Source: CAMLFJ01 sp040902305
Lineage (GTDB): Bacteria > Methylomirabilota > Methylomirabilia > Rokubacteriales > CSP1-6
Reading direction: 5' to 3'
Length of the DNA: 64,000 nucleotides
Assembly: GCA_040902305.1 (NCBI GenBank)
Contig: JBBDXN010000146.1
Coordinates: forward strand, 1 to 64,000
Shown here: piece by piece, positions 7,733 through 17,725 of the stretch
How the letters are laid out: each line of letters starts with the position of its first letter
Position numbering within the stretch: the stretch's first letter is position 1
Notes under the pieces: generated by a model
The model's database searches: none
Seen by the model: the letters and a program-made list of their open reading frames with translations, nothing else
What the model was told of the DNA's origin: nothing
Made by a program: the position numbers and the translations under genes

Positions 7733-8134
7733 GTGCCGATTTACGAGTACGAGTGCCAGGGGTGTCGCCGACGGGTCAGCCTGCTGATCCGCACCCTGTC
7801 CGCGGCCGAGGCCCCCCGATGTCCACGATGCGGCAGTGCCGCGCTATCCCGCCTGATGTCCCGGTTCGCCACCGTCAAGTCCGAAGACGCCCGCCTCGAC
7901 TCCCTCTCCGACCCCGCAAGCTTCGGCGACCTCGACGAGAACGATCCCCGCAGCGTGGCCCAGTTCGTCAAGAAGATGGGCCACGAGATGGGGGAGGACC
8001 TCGGCGAGGATCTCGACGCGGCCATGGACGAGGCGATGGGCGAGGGTGACGGCGACGGCCCCGGGGGCGACGACGGGGCGCTCATGGATCCGGGCGGCGG
8101 GGACGACGCCGGGGCCGGGGAGTTGCCGGCGTGA
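7733..8134 (+). CDS. FmdB-type zinc-ribbon protein
   Basis: A 133-residue protein. VPIYEYECQGCRRRVSLLIR followed by CPRCG gives the CxxC...CxxC zinc ribbon of the FmdB family (residues 1-45). The rest is acidic (ENDPRSVAQFVKKMGHEMGE, then Asp/Gly-rich). FmdB was named from a putative regulator of formamidase; most members are uncharacterised. The GTG at 7733 is chosen because it begins exactly at the domain and has GGAGGG 7 bases upstream. The gene overlaps the next by GTGA, so the two are translationally coupled. Confidence 0.85.
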   Translation: MPIYEYECQGCRRRVSLLIRTLSAAEAPRCPRCGSAALSRLMSRFATVKSEDARLDSLSDPASFGDLDENDPRSVAQFVKKMGHEMGEDLGEDLDAAMDEAMGEGDGDGPGGDDGALMDPGGGDDAGAGELPA

Positions 8135-9126
8135 AGATTGATTCGTGGTCCGGGCTCGCGGCCCTGGACGAGGGGCGATGGAACGCGCTGCTCGACCGCT
8201 CGCGCCTGCCCGCGCTCTTCCTCACCTGGCAGTGGCAGACCGCGTGGAGCGAGGCCTTCGCGGCGGACCGGCCCCAGCAGATCCTCACCGCCACGGACTC
8301 CGACGGCACCCTGGTCGGTGTGCTCCCGCTCTACGAGGACGGGCCCGCGCGCCAGCGCATCATCGGCGGCGTGGACGTGTCCGACTATCTCGACCTGATC
8401 GCGGTGGCGGGCCGGGAAGAGGAGGTCTGGCAGGCGCTGCTCCAGCACCGGGCCGGCCGGCCCGGGGAGTGGGATCTGCACGGGATCCGCGGGGCGTCGT
8501 CCACCACGACGATCCTGCCCGTGCTCGGGCCCGCCCACGGTCTCCGGGTCACGGTGGAGCGCCAGGATCGCTGCCCGGTGCTGGCGCTGCCGAAGACCTG
8601 GGACGAGTACCTCGCGCGGCTCTCCGGCAAGGACCGGCACGAGCTGCGGCGCAAGATGCGGCGGCTCGAGCGCGAGCTGCCGGGCGTGACCGCGCGCGCC
8701 CACGAAGACCCGGCCGGCTGGGACGAGGCCATGACCCGCTTCCTCACGCTGCACCGCCTCTCGAAGGTGGGCAAGGCGCGTTTCATGGACGAGCGGATGG
8801 AGCGCTTCTTCCGCTCCGTCACCGCCACGCTGGCGGGCAAGGGATGGGCGCGGCTCTGGTTCCTCGACCACGAAGGCGCGGCGGTGGCCGCGTTTCTCTG
8901 CATCGAATACGCGGGCAGCGTCGGCCTCTACAACTCGGGCTTCGACCCCGCGCGCGCCCAGCTCGCGCCGGGCATCGTGCTGCTCGCCCACGTCATCCGG
9001 GACGCCATCGAGCGCGGCGTCCCCACCTTCGACTTCCTGCGCGGGGAGGAGCCGTACAAGTACGGCTTCGGCCCATCGCCGGAGGACGTCTTCAATGTTC
9101 GGATCACTGGGCGGGTCGCCCCGTGA
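8131..9126 (+). CDS. BioF2/CelD-like GNAT acyltransferase
   Basis: A 331-residue protein of the acetyltransferase_6 (BioF2-like, CelD/BcsL) group. LFLTWQWQTAWSEAF near the N-terminus and the C-terminal block FDFLRGEEPYKYGFG are signatures; KDRHELRRKMRRLERE in the middle is the usual basic helix linking two GNAT-like halves. Relatives are linked to exopolysaccharide or cell-envelope modification. It begins with GTG overlapping the fmdB stop and ends with GTGA overlapping the glycosyltransferase, which supports a role in glycan or envelope assembly with that gene. Substrate unknown. Confidence 0.8.
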   Translation: MKIDSWSGLAALDEGRWNALLDRSRLPALFLTWQWQTAWSEAFAADRPQQILTATDSDGTLVGVLPLYEDGPARQRIIGGVDVSDYLDLIAVAGREEEVWQALLQHRAGRPGEWDLHGIRGASSTTTILPVLGPAHGLRVTVERQDRCPVLALPKTWDEYLARLSGKDRHELRRKMRRLERELPGVTARAHEDPAGWDEAMTRFLTLHRLSKVGKARFMDERMERFFRSVTATLAGKGWARLWFLDHEGAAVAAFLCIEYAGSVGLYNSGFDPARAQLAPGIVLLAHVIRDAIERGVPTFDFLRGEEPYKYGFGPSPEDVFNVRITGRVAP

Positions 9127-10373
9127 ATCTCTCCGTCGCCATCCTCTCGGTGCACACCTGCCCCCTGGCCGCCCTCGGCGGCAAGGAGACGGGCGGCATG
9201 AACGTGTACGTGCGGCAGACCGCGCGCGAGCTGGGCCGGATGGGCGTGCACGTGGACGTCTTCACCCGCTCGCAGAACGCCACGATTCCCCGTATCGTCG
9301 AGCTGGGCCCGGGGGCCCGCGTCGTGCATCTGCCCACGGGGCCCGAGGCGCCGATGCCGCGCGAGGCGCTCCACCGCCATCTCGACCAGTTCGCGGCCGG
9401 CGTCGAGGAGTTCGCGCGAGAGCAGGGCATCCGCTACGACCTCATCCACTCGCACTACTGGCTGTCCGGCGTGGCCGGGCTGCGGCTGCGCGAGCGCTGG
9501 GGCACGCCGCTGGTCCAGATGTTCCACACCCTGGGCCGCCTCAAGAACGAGGTGGCCCAGACCCCGGCCGAGATGGAGCCCGCGCTCCGCATCGACGAGG
9601 AAGCCCGCATCGTGGCCGCGGCCGACCGCATCGTCGCGGCCAACGTGGTGGAGCGGGCGCACCTGGTCTGGTACTACGGCGCGCGCAGCGAGCGGGTCGC
9701 GGTGATCCCGTGCGGCGTCGACACGGACCTGTTCCAGCCCATGGACCCGGCCAAGGCCAAGGACCTGCTCGAGCTGCCGCCGGATCCCATGCTGCTCTAC
9801 GTCGGGCGGCTCCAGCCCATCAAGGGCCTCGACACGCTGCTGGAAGCCATGGCCGCGGTGCCCGAGCCCGCCTGCCTGCTCGTGGTGGGTGGCGAGCAGG
9901 ACGAGCCGGAGGACGGGCACGGTGCCGCGCTCCGCGCGCGCGTGGCCGCGCTGGGTCTCGACAAGCGCGTGCGCTTCCTGCGCGCGCAGCCGCAGCGGCG
10001 CCTCCGGCTGTTCTACGCCGCCGCGGACGCCACCGTGATGCCGTCCTACTACGAGTCGTTCGGCATGGTGGCGCTGGAGGCCATGGCCTGCGGCAGCCCG
10101 GTCGTCGCCTCGCGGGTCGGCGGGCTGACCACCACGATCCAGGATGGGGTGACCGGGCGCCTCGTGCCGGAGGGCGATGCCGCCGCGCTGGCCGCCGCGC
10201 TGACGCCCTTGCTCGGCAGCGCGGAGGGCCGCCGGCTCGGCCAGCAGGCCACGCGCTGGGCCGCCGAGCACCGCTGGCCGTGCGTGGCCGAGGCGGTGTG
10301 CCGCCTCTACTCCACGCTGCGCCCCGTCGCCGAGCAACATCTCTCTCACGCGCCGTGCAGGAGCTGGCTATGA
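9123..10373 (+). CDS. GT4-family glycosyltransferase, MshA/sucrose-phosphate-synthase-like
   Basis: A 416-residue GT-B retaining glycosyltransferase. The N-terminal donor-entry loop GGKETGGMNVYVRQTARELG matches the group of D-inositol-3-phosphate glycosyltransferases (MshA) and sucrose synthases; LIHSHYWLSGVAGLRLR follows. The C-terminal Rossmann half has LYVGRLQPIKGLDTLLEA and the E-x7-E nucleotide-sugar site in SYYESFGMVALEAMACGSPV. The acceptor is not determined; no other mycothiol gene is present, so MshA identity is not claimed. The frame begins at GTG 9123 (GTGA overlap) and ends in an ATGA overlap with phnA. Confidence 0.88.
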   Translation: MNLSVAILSVHTCPLAALGGKETGGMNVYVRQTARELGRMGVHVDVFTRSQNATIPRIVELGPGARVVHLPTGPEAPMPREALHRHLDQFAAGVEEFAREQGIRYDLIHSHYWLSGVAGLRLRERWGTPLVQMFHTLGRLKNEVAQTPAEMEPALRIDEEARIVAAADRIVAANVVERAHLVWYYGARSERVAVIPCGVDTDLFQPMDPAKAKDLLELPPDPMLLYVGRLQPIKGLDTLLEAMAAVPEPACLLVVGGEQDEPEDGHGAALRARVAALGLDKRVRFLRAQPQRRLRLFYAAADATVMPSYYESFGMVALEAMACGSPVVASRVGGLTTTIQDGVTGRLVPEGDAAALAAALTPLLGSAEGRRLGQQATRWAAEHRWPCVAEAVCRLYSTLRPVAEQHLSHAPCRSWL

Positions 10374-11605
10374 CGACGGCAGGTCGAGCACCCGTGACCG
10401 TGAACGGCCGGCGCTACGCCTGGCCGGACCGCGCCCTGGTGGTGGTGTGCGTCGACGGCAGCGAGCCGGACTATGTCCGGCAGGCCGTCGCGGCGGGGGC
10501 CATGCCGTATCTGGCCGCCGCATTGGCGAACGGGACCGAGCGGTTGGCCGACTGCGTGGTCCCGAGCTTCACGAATCCCAACAACCTGTCCATCGTGACC
10601 GGTGTGCCGCCGTCGACGCACGGCATCTGCGGCAACTACTTCTTCGACCGTGAGGCGGGGACGGAGGTCATGATGAACGACCCCCGCTACCTGCGCTGCG
10701 GGACCATCCTCGCCGCCTTCTCCCGGGAGGGTGCGCGACTGGCGGTGGTGACCGCCAAGGACAAGCTGCGGCGCCTGCTGGGCCACGAGATGCGCGGGAT
10801 CTGCTTCTCGGCCGAGAAGGCGAACGAGACCACCGTGGCGGAGCACGGCATCGCGGACGGGCTCGGGCTGGTCGGGATGCCGCTGCCGTCGGTGTACAGC
10901 GCCGATCTCTCGGAGTTCGTGTTCGCGGCCGGCGTCAAGCTGATGGAGTCGGCGCGTCCCGACATCATGTACCTCTCCACCACCGACTACGTGCAGCACA
11001 AGCACGCCCCGGGCACCGCGGACGCCAACGAGTTCTACGGGATGATGGACGGCTACTACGCCAAGCTGGCCGGGCTCGGCGCCACGCTCGCGATCACCGC
11101 CGACCACGGCATGAACGCCAAGACCGACGCGGCGGGGAAGCCGCGGGTCATCTACCTTCAGGACTACCTCGACGGCTGGGTGGGCGCCGGGCGCGCGCGG
11201 GTCATCCTTCCCATCACCGACCCCTATGTCGTGCACCACGGCGCCCTCGGCTCCTTCGCCACCGTGTACCTGCCGGAGGGCGCGGACGCCGAGGCCGTGC
11301 GCCAGCGTCTCGCCGGCCTGGCCGGGATGGAGGTGGTGCTGGATCGCGCCGCCGCGTGTCGCCGGTTCGAGCTGCCGCCCGACCGGGTGGGCGATCTGGT
11401 CGCGGTGTCCGAGCGCCACGTGGTGCTGGGCACCAACCTGGCCCGCCACGACCTCTCGGGCCTGGACGCCCCGCTCCGCTCCCACGGCGGCATCAGCGAG
11501 CAGACCGTGCCCCTGCTCCTGAACCGCCCGACCAGGAGCCTGCCGCCGGCCCGGCGCCTCCGCAACTTCGACATCTTCGACCTCGCCCTCAACCACGTCC
11601 TGTAA
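10370..11605 (+). CDS. phnA: phosphonoacetate hydrolase
   Basis: A 411-residue alkaline-phosphatase-superfamily enzyme that cleaves the C-P bond of phosphonoacetate to acetate and phosphate. Family signatures run the full length: VVVCVDGSEPDY (metal ligand Asp), VVPSFTNPNNLSIVTG (nucleophile Thr), YLSTTDYVQHKHAPGT, ITADHGMNAK (Asp/His metal ligands), ILPITDPYVVHHGALGSFAT and RSHGGISEQ. Length is normal. ATG 10370 overlaps the upstream stop and has AGGAG before it. PhnA normally follows PhnW and PhnY in 2-aminoethylphosphonate breakdown. A phnW fragment lies 2.4 kb downstream, and no phnY is visible here, so the pathway is partly lost or lies elsewhere. Confidence 0.92.
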   Translation: MTTAGRAPVTVNGRRYAWPDRALVVVCVDGSEPDYVRQAVAAGAMPYLAAALANGTERLADCVVPSFTNPNNLSIVTGVPPSTHGICGNYFFDREAGTEVMMNDPRYLRCGTILAAFSREGARLAVVTAKDKLRRLLGHEMRGICFSAEKANETTVAEHGIADGLGLVGMPLPSVYSADLSEFVFAAGVKLMESARPDIMYLSTTDYVQHKHAPGTADANEFYGMMDGYYAKLAGLGATLAITADHGMNAKTDAAGKPRVIYLQDYLDGWVGAGRARVILPITDPYVVHHGALGSFATVYLPEGADAEAVRQRLAGLAGMEVVLDRAAACRRFELPPDRVGDLVAVSERHVVLGTNLARHDLSGLDAPLRSHGGISEQTVPLLLNRPTRSLPPARRLRNFDIFDLALNHVL

Positions 11606-11609
11606 CTCC

Positions 11610-14045
11610 GTGCCAGATCAGGCGCGCGTCGTCATCGTCGGCGGCGGCATCGTCGGGGCCAGCGTCGCGTATCACCTCACCCAGCTCGGCTGGCGCGACG
11701 TGGTGCTGCTCGAGCAGGGGAGCCTCTCCGGCGGGACCACCTGGCACGCCGCCGGACTGGTCGGTCAGCTCCGGTCGTCCAGCAACCTCACCCGGCTGAT
11801 CCGCTACAGCGCGGATCTCTACGGCCGCCTCGAGGCCCTCACCGGGCAAGCCACCGGTTGGAAGCGCTGCGGCAGCGTGAGCGTCGCCCGCACCGCGGAG
11901 CGAATGGTCCAGTTGAAGCGCAATGCCGCGATGGCCACCGCCTACGGCGTCGAGGCCCACGTGATCAGCCTCGAGGAGGCGGCGGCCCGCTATCCGCTGA
12001 TGCGGACCGACGACCTGGTCGGCGCGGTGTGGATTCCCGGCGACGGCAAGGCCAATCCGGCCGACGTCACCCAGGCGCTGGCCCGCGGGGCCCGGGCGGG
12101 CGGCGCGCGGCTGATGGAAGGCGTCAAGGTCACCGGGGTCAACGTGGCGCGGGGCGCGGTGGCCGGCGTCGAGACCTCGGCGGGGCCGATCGCCACCGAG
12201 ATCCTGGTCAACTGCGCCGGCATGTGGGCGCGCGAGCTCGGGCGCCTGAGCGGCGTGACGATCCCGCTGCATGCCTGCGAGCACATGTACATCGTCACCC
12301 AGCCCATCGCGGGTGTCGCCTCCGACCTGCCGGTGCTGCGCGACCCCGACGGCCACATCTACGTCAAGGAGGAAGTGGGTGGCCTCGTGATGGGCGGGTT
12401 CGACCCGTGGGCCAAGCCGTGGGGCACCGAGGGTATCCCGGAGGGCTTCTCGTTCGGGACGCTCAAGGAGGACTGGGACAAGTTCGATATCCTGATGCGC
12501 AATGCGCTCGTGCGGCTGCCCGCGCTCGAGACCGCGGAGGTGCGCACCTTCCTCAACGGGCCCGAGTCCTTCACGCCCGACAACTACTTCATCCTGGGCG
12601 AGGCACCCGAGGTGCGCCGCTACTACGTGGGCGCCGGGTTCTGCTCGGGCGGCATCGCGGCGGCGGGCGGGGCGGGAAAGGCCCTCGCGGAATGGATCGT
12701 CGAGGACCGGGCCCCCATGGATCTCTGGCCGGCCGATATCCGGCGCTTCGCGCCGTTCCACGGCAACCGGCGCTTCCTGCGCGAGCGCGTGAGCGAGATC
12801 GTGGGCGTGCACTACAATATCGCGTTCCCGAACCGCGAGCTCACCAGCGGGCGCGGGCTGCGCCGCTCCCCCCTCTTCGAGCGCCTGCGGGATCGCCGCG
12901 CCTGCTTCGGGGCCAGGATGGGCTGGGAGCGGGCCAACTGGTTCGCCCCCGAGGGGATCGAGCCGGAGACCGCGTACTCCTTCGGCCGCCAGAACTGGTT
13001 CGGCTACTCGGCGGCCGAGCACCGGGCCGCCCGCGAGGCGGTCGCGGTCTTCGACCAGACCTCGTTCGCCAAGCTCCGCCTGCAGGGCGCGGACGCGGAG
13101 GCGGTGCTCCAGCGGCTCTGCGCCAACGACGTGGCGGTGCCGCCCGGGCGCGTGGTCTACACCGCCATGCTCAACGAGCGCGGCGGCTTCGAGAGCGATC
13201 TGACGGTCACCCGGCTGACCGACGACGCCTATCTGATCGTGACCGGCTCCGCCCAGGGTACCCGCGATCACGACTGGATCCGGCGGAACACCCCGCCGGG
13301 CGCCCGCGCCGCGCTGACCGACGTGACGGGCGCCTACGCGGTGCTCGGCCTGATGGGCCCGCGCTCGCGCGAGCTGCTCGGGCGCGTGAGCGACGCCGAC
13401 CTCGGCCCCGACGCCTTCCCGTTCGCGACGTCCCGGGACATCGCGATCGGGCCGGCGACGGCGCGCGCCTCGCGCATCACCTACGTCGGCGAGCTCGGCT
13501 GGGAGCTCTACGTGCCGGTGGAGCAGGCGGGGCTCGTGTACGATGAGCTCGAGCGGGCGGGCCGGGACCTGGGCCTGCGCGACGCGGGCTACTATGCGCT
13601 CGACTCGCTGCGCCTGGAGAAGGCGTACCGGGCGTGGGGACGGGAGGTCACCATCGACGACACGCCGTGGGAAGCGGGCCTGGGGGCGGCCGTGCGACTC
13701 GACAAGCCGGTACCGTTCCTGGGCCGAGCGGCCCTGCTCGAGCAGCGAGAGCGGACGCTGACGAAGCGGCTGGTGACCTTCGTGCTCGAGGACGAGGCGG
13801 CCCTGCCGTGGGGCGACGAGCCCATCCTGCGCGACGGCCAGGTGGTCGGCTCGGTGACCTCGGCGGCGTTCGGGCACACCCTGGGCCGGGCGGTGGCGAT
13901 GGGCTACGTCCGGCACCCCGAGGGCGTCGACGCCGCGATGGTCGCGAGCGGCCGCTTCGAGCTTGACATCGCGGGCGACCGCATCCCGGCGCGCGCCGGC
14001 TTCGCGGCGCCCTACGATCCCCGGGCCCTGCGGGTGAAGAGTTGA
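11610..14045 (+). CDS. dimethylglycine/sarcosine dehydrogenase-like flavoprotein with GcvT domain
   Basis: An 811-residue two-part enzyme. Residues 1-385 are a DAO-type FAD domain (VVIVGGGIVGASVAYHLTQL dinucleotide fold, GTTWHAAGLVGQLR covalent-flavin region, final GFCSGGIAAAGGAGKALAEW). Residues about 440-811 are a GcvT-like aminomethyltransferase domain (FDQTSFAKLRLQG, ITYVGELGWELYVP, DSLRLEKAYRAWG). Such enzymes demethylate N-methyl amines (dimethylglycine, sarcosine) and pass the methyl carbon to tetrahydrofolate. GTG start 4 bases after phnA. The context with phosphonate genes leaves open a role on an N-methylated aminophosphonate, but that is speculation. Confidence 0.88.
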   Translation: MPDQARVVIVGGGIVGASVAYHLTQLGWRDVVLLEQGSLSGGTTWHAAGLVGQLRSSSNLTRLIRYSADLYGRLEALTGQATGWKRCGSVSVARTAERMVQLKRNAAMATAYGVEAHVISLEEAAARYPLMRTDDLVGAVWIPGDGKANPADVTQALARGARAGGARLMEGVKVTGVNVARGAVAGVETSAGPIATEILVNCAGMWARELGRLSGVTIPLHACEHMYIVTQPIAGVASDLPVLRDPDGHIYVKEEVGGLVMGGFDPWAKPWGTEGIPEGFSFGTLKEDWDKFDILMRNALVRLPALETAEVRTFLNGPESFTPDNYFILGEAPEVRRYYVGAGFCSGGIAAAGGAGKALAEWIVEDRAPMDLWPADIRRFAPFHGNRRFLRERVSEIVGVHYNIAFPNRELTSGRGLRRSPLFERLRDRRACFGARMGWERANWFAPEGIEPETAYSFGRQNWFGYSAAEHRAAREAVAVFDQTSFAKLRLQGADAEAVLQRLCANDVAVPPGRVVYTAMLNERGGFESDLTVTRLTDDAYLIVTGSAQGTRDHDWIRRNTPPGARAALTDVTGAYAVLGLMGPRSRELLGRVSDADLGPDAFPFATSRDIAIGPATARASRITYVGELGWELYVPVEQAGLVYDELERAGRDLGLRDAGYYALDSLRLEKAYRAWGREVTIDDTPWEAGLGAAVRLDKPVPFLGRAALLEQRERTLTKRLVTFVLEDEAALPWGDEPILRDGQVVGSVTSAAFGHTLGRAVAMGYVRHPEGVDAAMVASGRFELDIAGDRIPARAGFAAPYDPRALRVKS

Positions 14046-14450
14046 GGCGAAAGGACCGGACGGCCATCGACGGGACCTCGGGCGCTGGATCAGCACGCGG
14101 CCGAGGGCGGGGTGGCGGGACGGGGGGCGCGGTATCGCCGCAACTGCGCGCTGCTCGTCGAGGGTCTCCGCGGCATGGGGTTCGTGACGCTCCTGCCCGA
14201 CCGGTTGCAGGCCCCCATCATCGTCACGGTGCGCATGCCCGCCGATCCCCGGTTCCACTTCGAGACGTTCTACGAGCGGCTCGGCCGGCGCGGCTTCGTG
14301 ATCTATCCCGGCAAGCTCACGGTGGCCGACAGCTTCCGCATCGGCTGCATCGGCGCCCTCGGCGAGGCCGAGATGCGCGGGGTCCTCCAGGCCATCCGCG
14401 AAGTCACCGCCGAGCTGGGGGTCGCCTCCTGCGCCCCGGCCCAGAACTAA
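14046..14450 (+). pseudogene. phnW: C-terminal remnant of 2-aminoethylphosphonate-pyruvate transaminase
   Basis: The frame following the dehydrogenase stop reads ALDQHAAEGGVAGRGARYRR from about 14085, then LVEGLRGMGFVTLLPDRLQA, PIIVTVRMP, HFETFYERLGRRGFVIYPGK and DSFRIGCIG. This is the C-terminal third of PhnW, the PLP enzyme that converts 2-aminoethylphosphonate to phosphonoacetaldehyde. The N-terminal ~240 residues, including the PLP lysine, are missing, so the product cannot be active. The homology starts abruptly within 40 bases of the upstream gene's stop, which points to a deletion. A GTG at 14112 could still start a 112-residue fragment. Confidence 0.8.
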
Positions 14451-14619
14451 TCCGGACCATCAATGGACGGCCCTCGACCGAGACCGGATGGGTGGCACCG
14501 CGGGCGGCTCCCGCGCCGGCGAGCGGCCGGGCGAGGTGCAGCCGAAGGCGAGCCGAGCGAATACAAGAAGGGACGCTGACGGTTGACCGCGGCCAGCGGG
14601 CAGCCTTAGGAGAACGGTC

Positions 14620-15531
14620 ATGCGTTGGACACGAGGGCCGCGCAGCTCGGACGTCGAGGATCGGCGGGGGGAGTCGCCCGGGCGCGGGATGGGCATGCGC
14701 GTGGGGGGTGGGATCGGGCTGGGCGGCGCGGTCGTCCTCCTGGTCCTGAGCCTGGTCTTCGGCCAGAACTTCTTCGCCCTGCTCGACGGCGGCGGGGACT
14801 TGACCGGCTCGCCGGGCGACGGGTCCCCCTCGGCGCCGCCCCGGAAGGCCTCGCCCGCGGAGGACGAGGCGGCGGACTTCATGTCATTCGTGCTCGACGA
14901 CGTCCAGAACACCTGGGCCCGCGAGTTCATCCAGCTGGGCCGCGAGTACGAGCGGGCCAAGCTCGTGCTGTTCACCGACGCGGTCCGCTCCGGCTGCGGC
15001 GCCGCCGACGCGGCGACCGGACCCTTCTATTGCCCCGAGGACCGGAAGGTCTACATCGACCTCGGCTTCTACAACGATCTGAAGAACCGGTTCGGGGCCC
15101 CGGGCGATTTCGCCCAGGCCTACGTGCTGGCCCACGAGATCGGCCACCATGTGCAGCACCTGCTGGGCCTCACCGGGCAGGTCCGCGAGGGCCAGCAGGC
15201 CCGGCCCGCCCGCGCGGCCGCGCTGTCCGTGCGGCTCGAGCTGCAGGCCGATTGCCTGTCCGGCATCTGGGCCCGCTCCACCAACGAGCGGCGGCTTCTC
15301 GAGGAGGGAGATATCGAGGAAGCTCTCGGGGCGGCCTCCGCCGTGGGCGACGACCGCATCCAGAAGCAGGCCGGGGGCCGGGTCACCCCCGAGACCTGGA
15401 CCCACGGCTCGGCCCGGCAGCGCGCCGGCTGGTTCCGGCGCGGCCTCGAGTCGGGCCGGGTGCAGGACTGCGACACGTTCCGTACCGCGCTGCCGGGGGT
15501 CGAGGACCGGGCGCCGCTGCGCTCTCGCTGA
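14620..15531 (+). CDS. YpfJ-family neutral zinc metallopeptidase
   Basis: A 303-residue membrane-anchored putative peptidase. A short basic N-terminus with GMGMRVGGGIGLGG leads into one membrane segment (about 32-50), then a soluble domain with FMSFVLDDVQNTWAREF, FYCPEDRKVYIDLGFY, the zinc motif HEIGHHVQ (about 172-179) and ELQADCLSGIWA (third ligand region). C-terminal VTPETWTHGSARQRAGWFRR is the family's closing signature. Activity of the family is inferred from the motif only. ATG 14620 has TAGGAG upstream. Upstream of it, 14451-14619 holds no gene that I can see. Confidence 0.87.
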   Translation: MRWTRGPRSSDVEDRRGESPGRGMGMRVGGGIGLGGAVVLLVLSLVFGQNFFALLDGGGDLTGSPGDGSPSAPPRKASPAEDEAADFMSFVLDDVQNTWAREFIQLGREYERAKLVLFTDAVRSGCGAADAATGPFYCPEDRKVYIDLGFYNDLKNRFGAPGDFAQAYVLAHEIGHHVQHLLGLTGQVREGQQARPARAAALSVRLELQADCLSGIWARSTNERRLLEEGDIEEALGAASAVGDDRIQKQAGGRVTPETWTHGSARQRAGWFRRGLESGRVQDCDTFRTALPGVEDRAPLRSR

Positions 15532-15568
15532 GCGGAGCGCGGCGGAGGCTGTGGTAGACTCCCCGCCG

Positions 15569-16572
<1,004 letters not shown>

Positions 16573-16576
<4 letters not shown>

Positions 16577-17592
16577 GCCCGAAGGGCGAAGAAGCAAATC
16601 TGAAAGCCGAAGAAGCAAATCAGGAGACAATTCTCGAAGTCAGAAACCTCGTGAAGCACTTCGAGGTGGGCGGCGGGCTCTTCGGAGGCCCGGCGGCGGT
16701 CGTGAAGGCGGTGGACGGGGTCAGCTTCTCGATCCGCCGGGGAGAGACCCTGGGGCTGGTCGGAGAGTCGGGCTGCGGCAAGACCACGACCGGGCGCGCC
16801 ATCCTCCGGCTGGATCCGCCGACCAGCGGCGAGGTGATCTTCGAGGGGCGCGACATGTCGACGCTCTCCGACGCCGAGCTGCGCGGCCTGCGCCGGCGGA
16901 TGCAGGTCATCTTCCAGGACCCGTACAGCTCGCTGAACCCTCGGATGACCGTAGGTCAGATCATCGCGGAGCCGCTCAGCGTCCACCGGATCGTGCCGGA
17001 CCGCGCCGCCCGCGACGCCCGCGTCCAGGACCTGCTGCGCCACGCCGGCCTGCTGCCCGCCATGGCCCGGCGGTATCCGCACGAGCTGTCGGGGGGCCAG
17101 CGCCAGCGGGTCGGCATCGCCCGGGCGCTGGCCATGGAGCCGAGCCTGATCATCTGCGACGAGCCGGTCTCGGCGCTGGACGTCTCGATCCAGGCCCAGA
17201 TCATCAACCTGCTGGAGGAGCTGCAGGCCGAGTTCGGGCTGACCTACCTGTTCGTGGCCCACGACCTCTCGGTGGTGCGCCACATCTCCGACCGGGTGGC
17301 CGTCATGTATCTCGGCAAGATCGTCGAGATCACCGACCGGAAGTCGCTCTACGAGGACCCCCAGCACCCCTATACCAAGGCCCTGCTCTCGGCGGTCCCC
17401 ATCCCGGACCCGGCCGTGGAGGCCGGGCGGGAGCACGTGGTCCTGGGCGGGGAGGTACCGAGCCCGCTCAACCCCCCGGCCGGCTGCGTCTTCCACCCCC
17501 GCTGTCCCATCGCGATCGACGAGTGCCGCAAGGGGGTGCCGGAACTCCGGGAGACCAAGCCGGAGCACCGGGTGGCCTGCATCAGGGTGTAG
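16573..17592 (+). CDS. dppF: peptide/nickel ABC transporter ATP-binding protein (DppF/OppF type)
   Basis: A 339-residue ABC ATPase: Walker A GESGCGKTTTGRAIL, Q-loop IFQDPYSSLNP, signature LSGGQRQRV, Walker B LIICDEPVSALDVS, and the OppF tail with GCVFHPRCPIAIDEC. It forms a heterodimer with DppD. The first ~18 residues (MSPKGEEANLKAEEANQ) are odd: they are encoded by a 21-nt tandem duplication (GAAGAAGCAAATC at 16588 and 16609) much richer in A than its surroundings, and the domain itself begins at ILEVRNLVKHF. The extension looks like a recent insertion or duplication in the 5' end. Confidence 0.92.
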
Positions 17593-17607
17593 GGTAGCCG
17601 GCCACCC

Positions 17608-17637
17608 TTGACACTAGCCCGGCGAGTCGCTTAGTGT
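17608..17637 (+). promoter_or_regulatory. sigma-70-type promoter for the dppA gene
   Basis: TTGACA (17608-17613) followed after 18 bases by TAGTGT (17632-17637). It lies in the 133-base gap between dppF and dppA and implies a 5' leader of about 80 bases. A separate promoter suits the high level of binding protein that such systems need. Confidence 0.5.
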
Positions 17638-17725
17638 ACGCTAACTCCCTAGGAACTCTTTCCCATCCGGGCGAGTTGAGATCGAAAGTGACCCAGCCGT
17701 ACTCTCATCGACGAGGAGGTAGCGT

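Noticed and set aside
9123..10373. True MshA (mycothiol pathway) assignment
   Set aside because: The N-terminal loop is similar, but no other mycothiol gene is present and the neighbours point to envelope glycans.
11589..14258. An 889-codon open frame antisense to the dimethylglycine dehydrogenase-like gene
   Set aside because: Low-complexity composition and no recognisable motif; the sense strand has a full-length two-domain enzyme.
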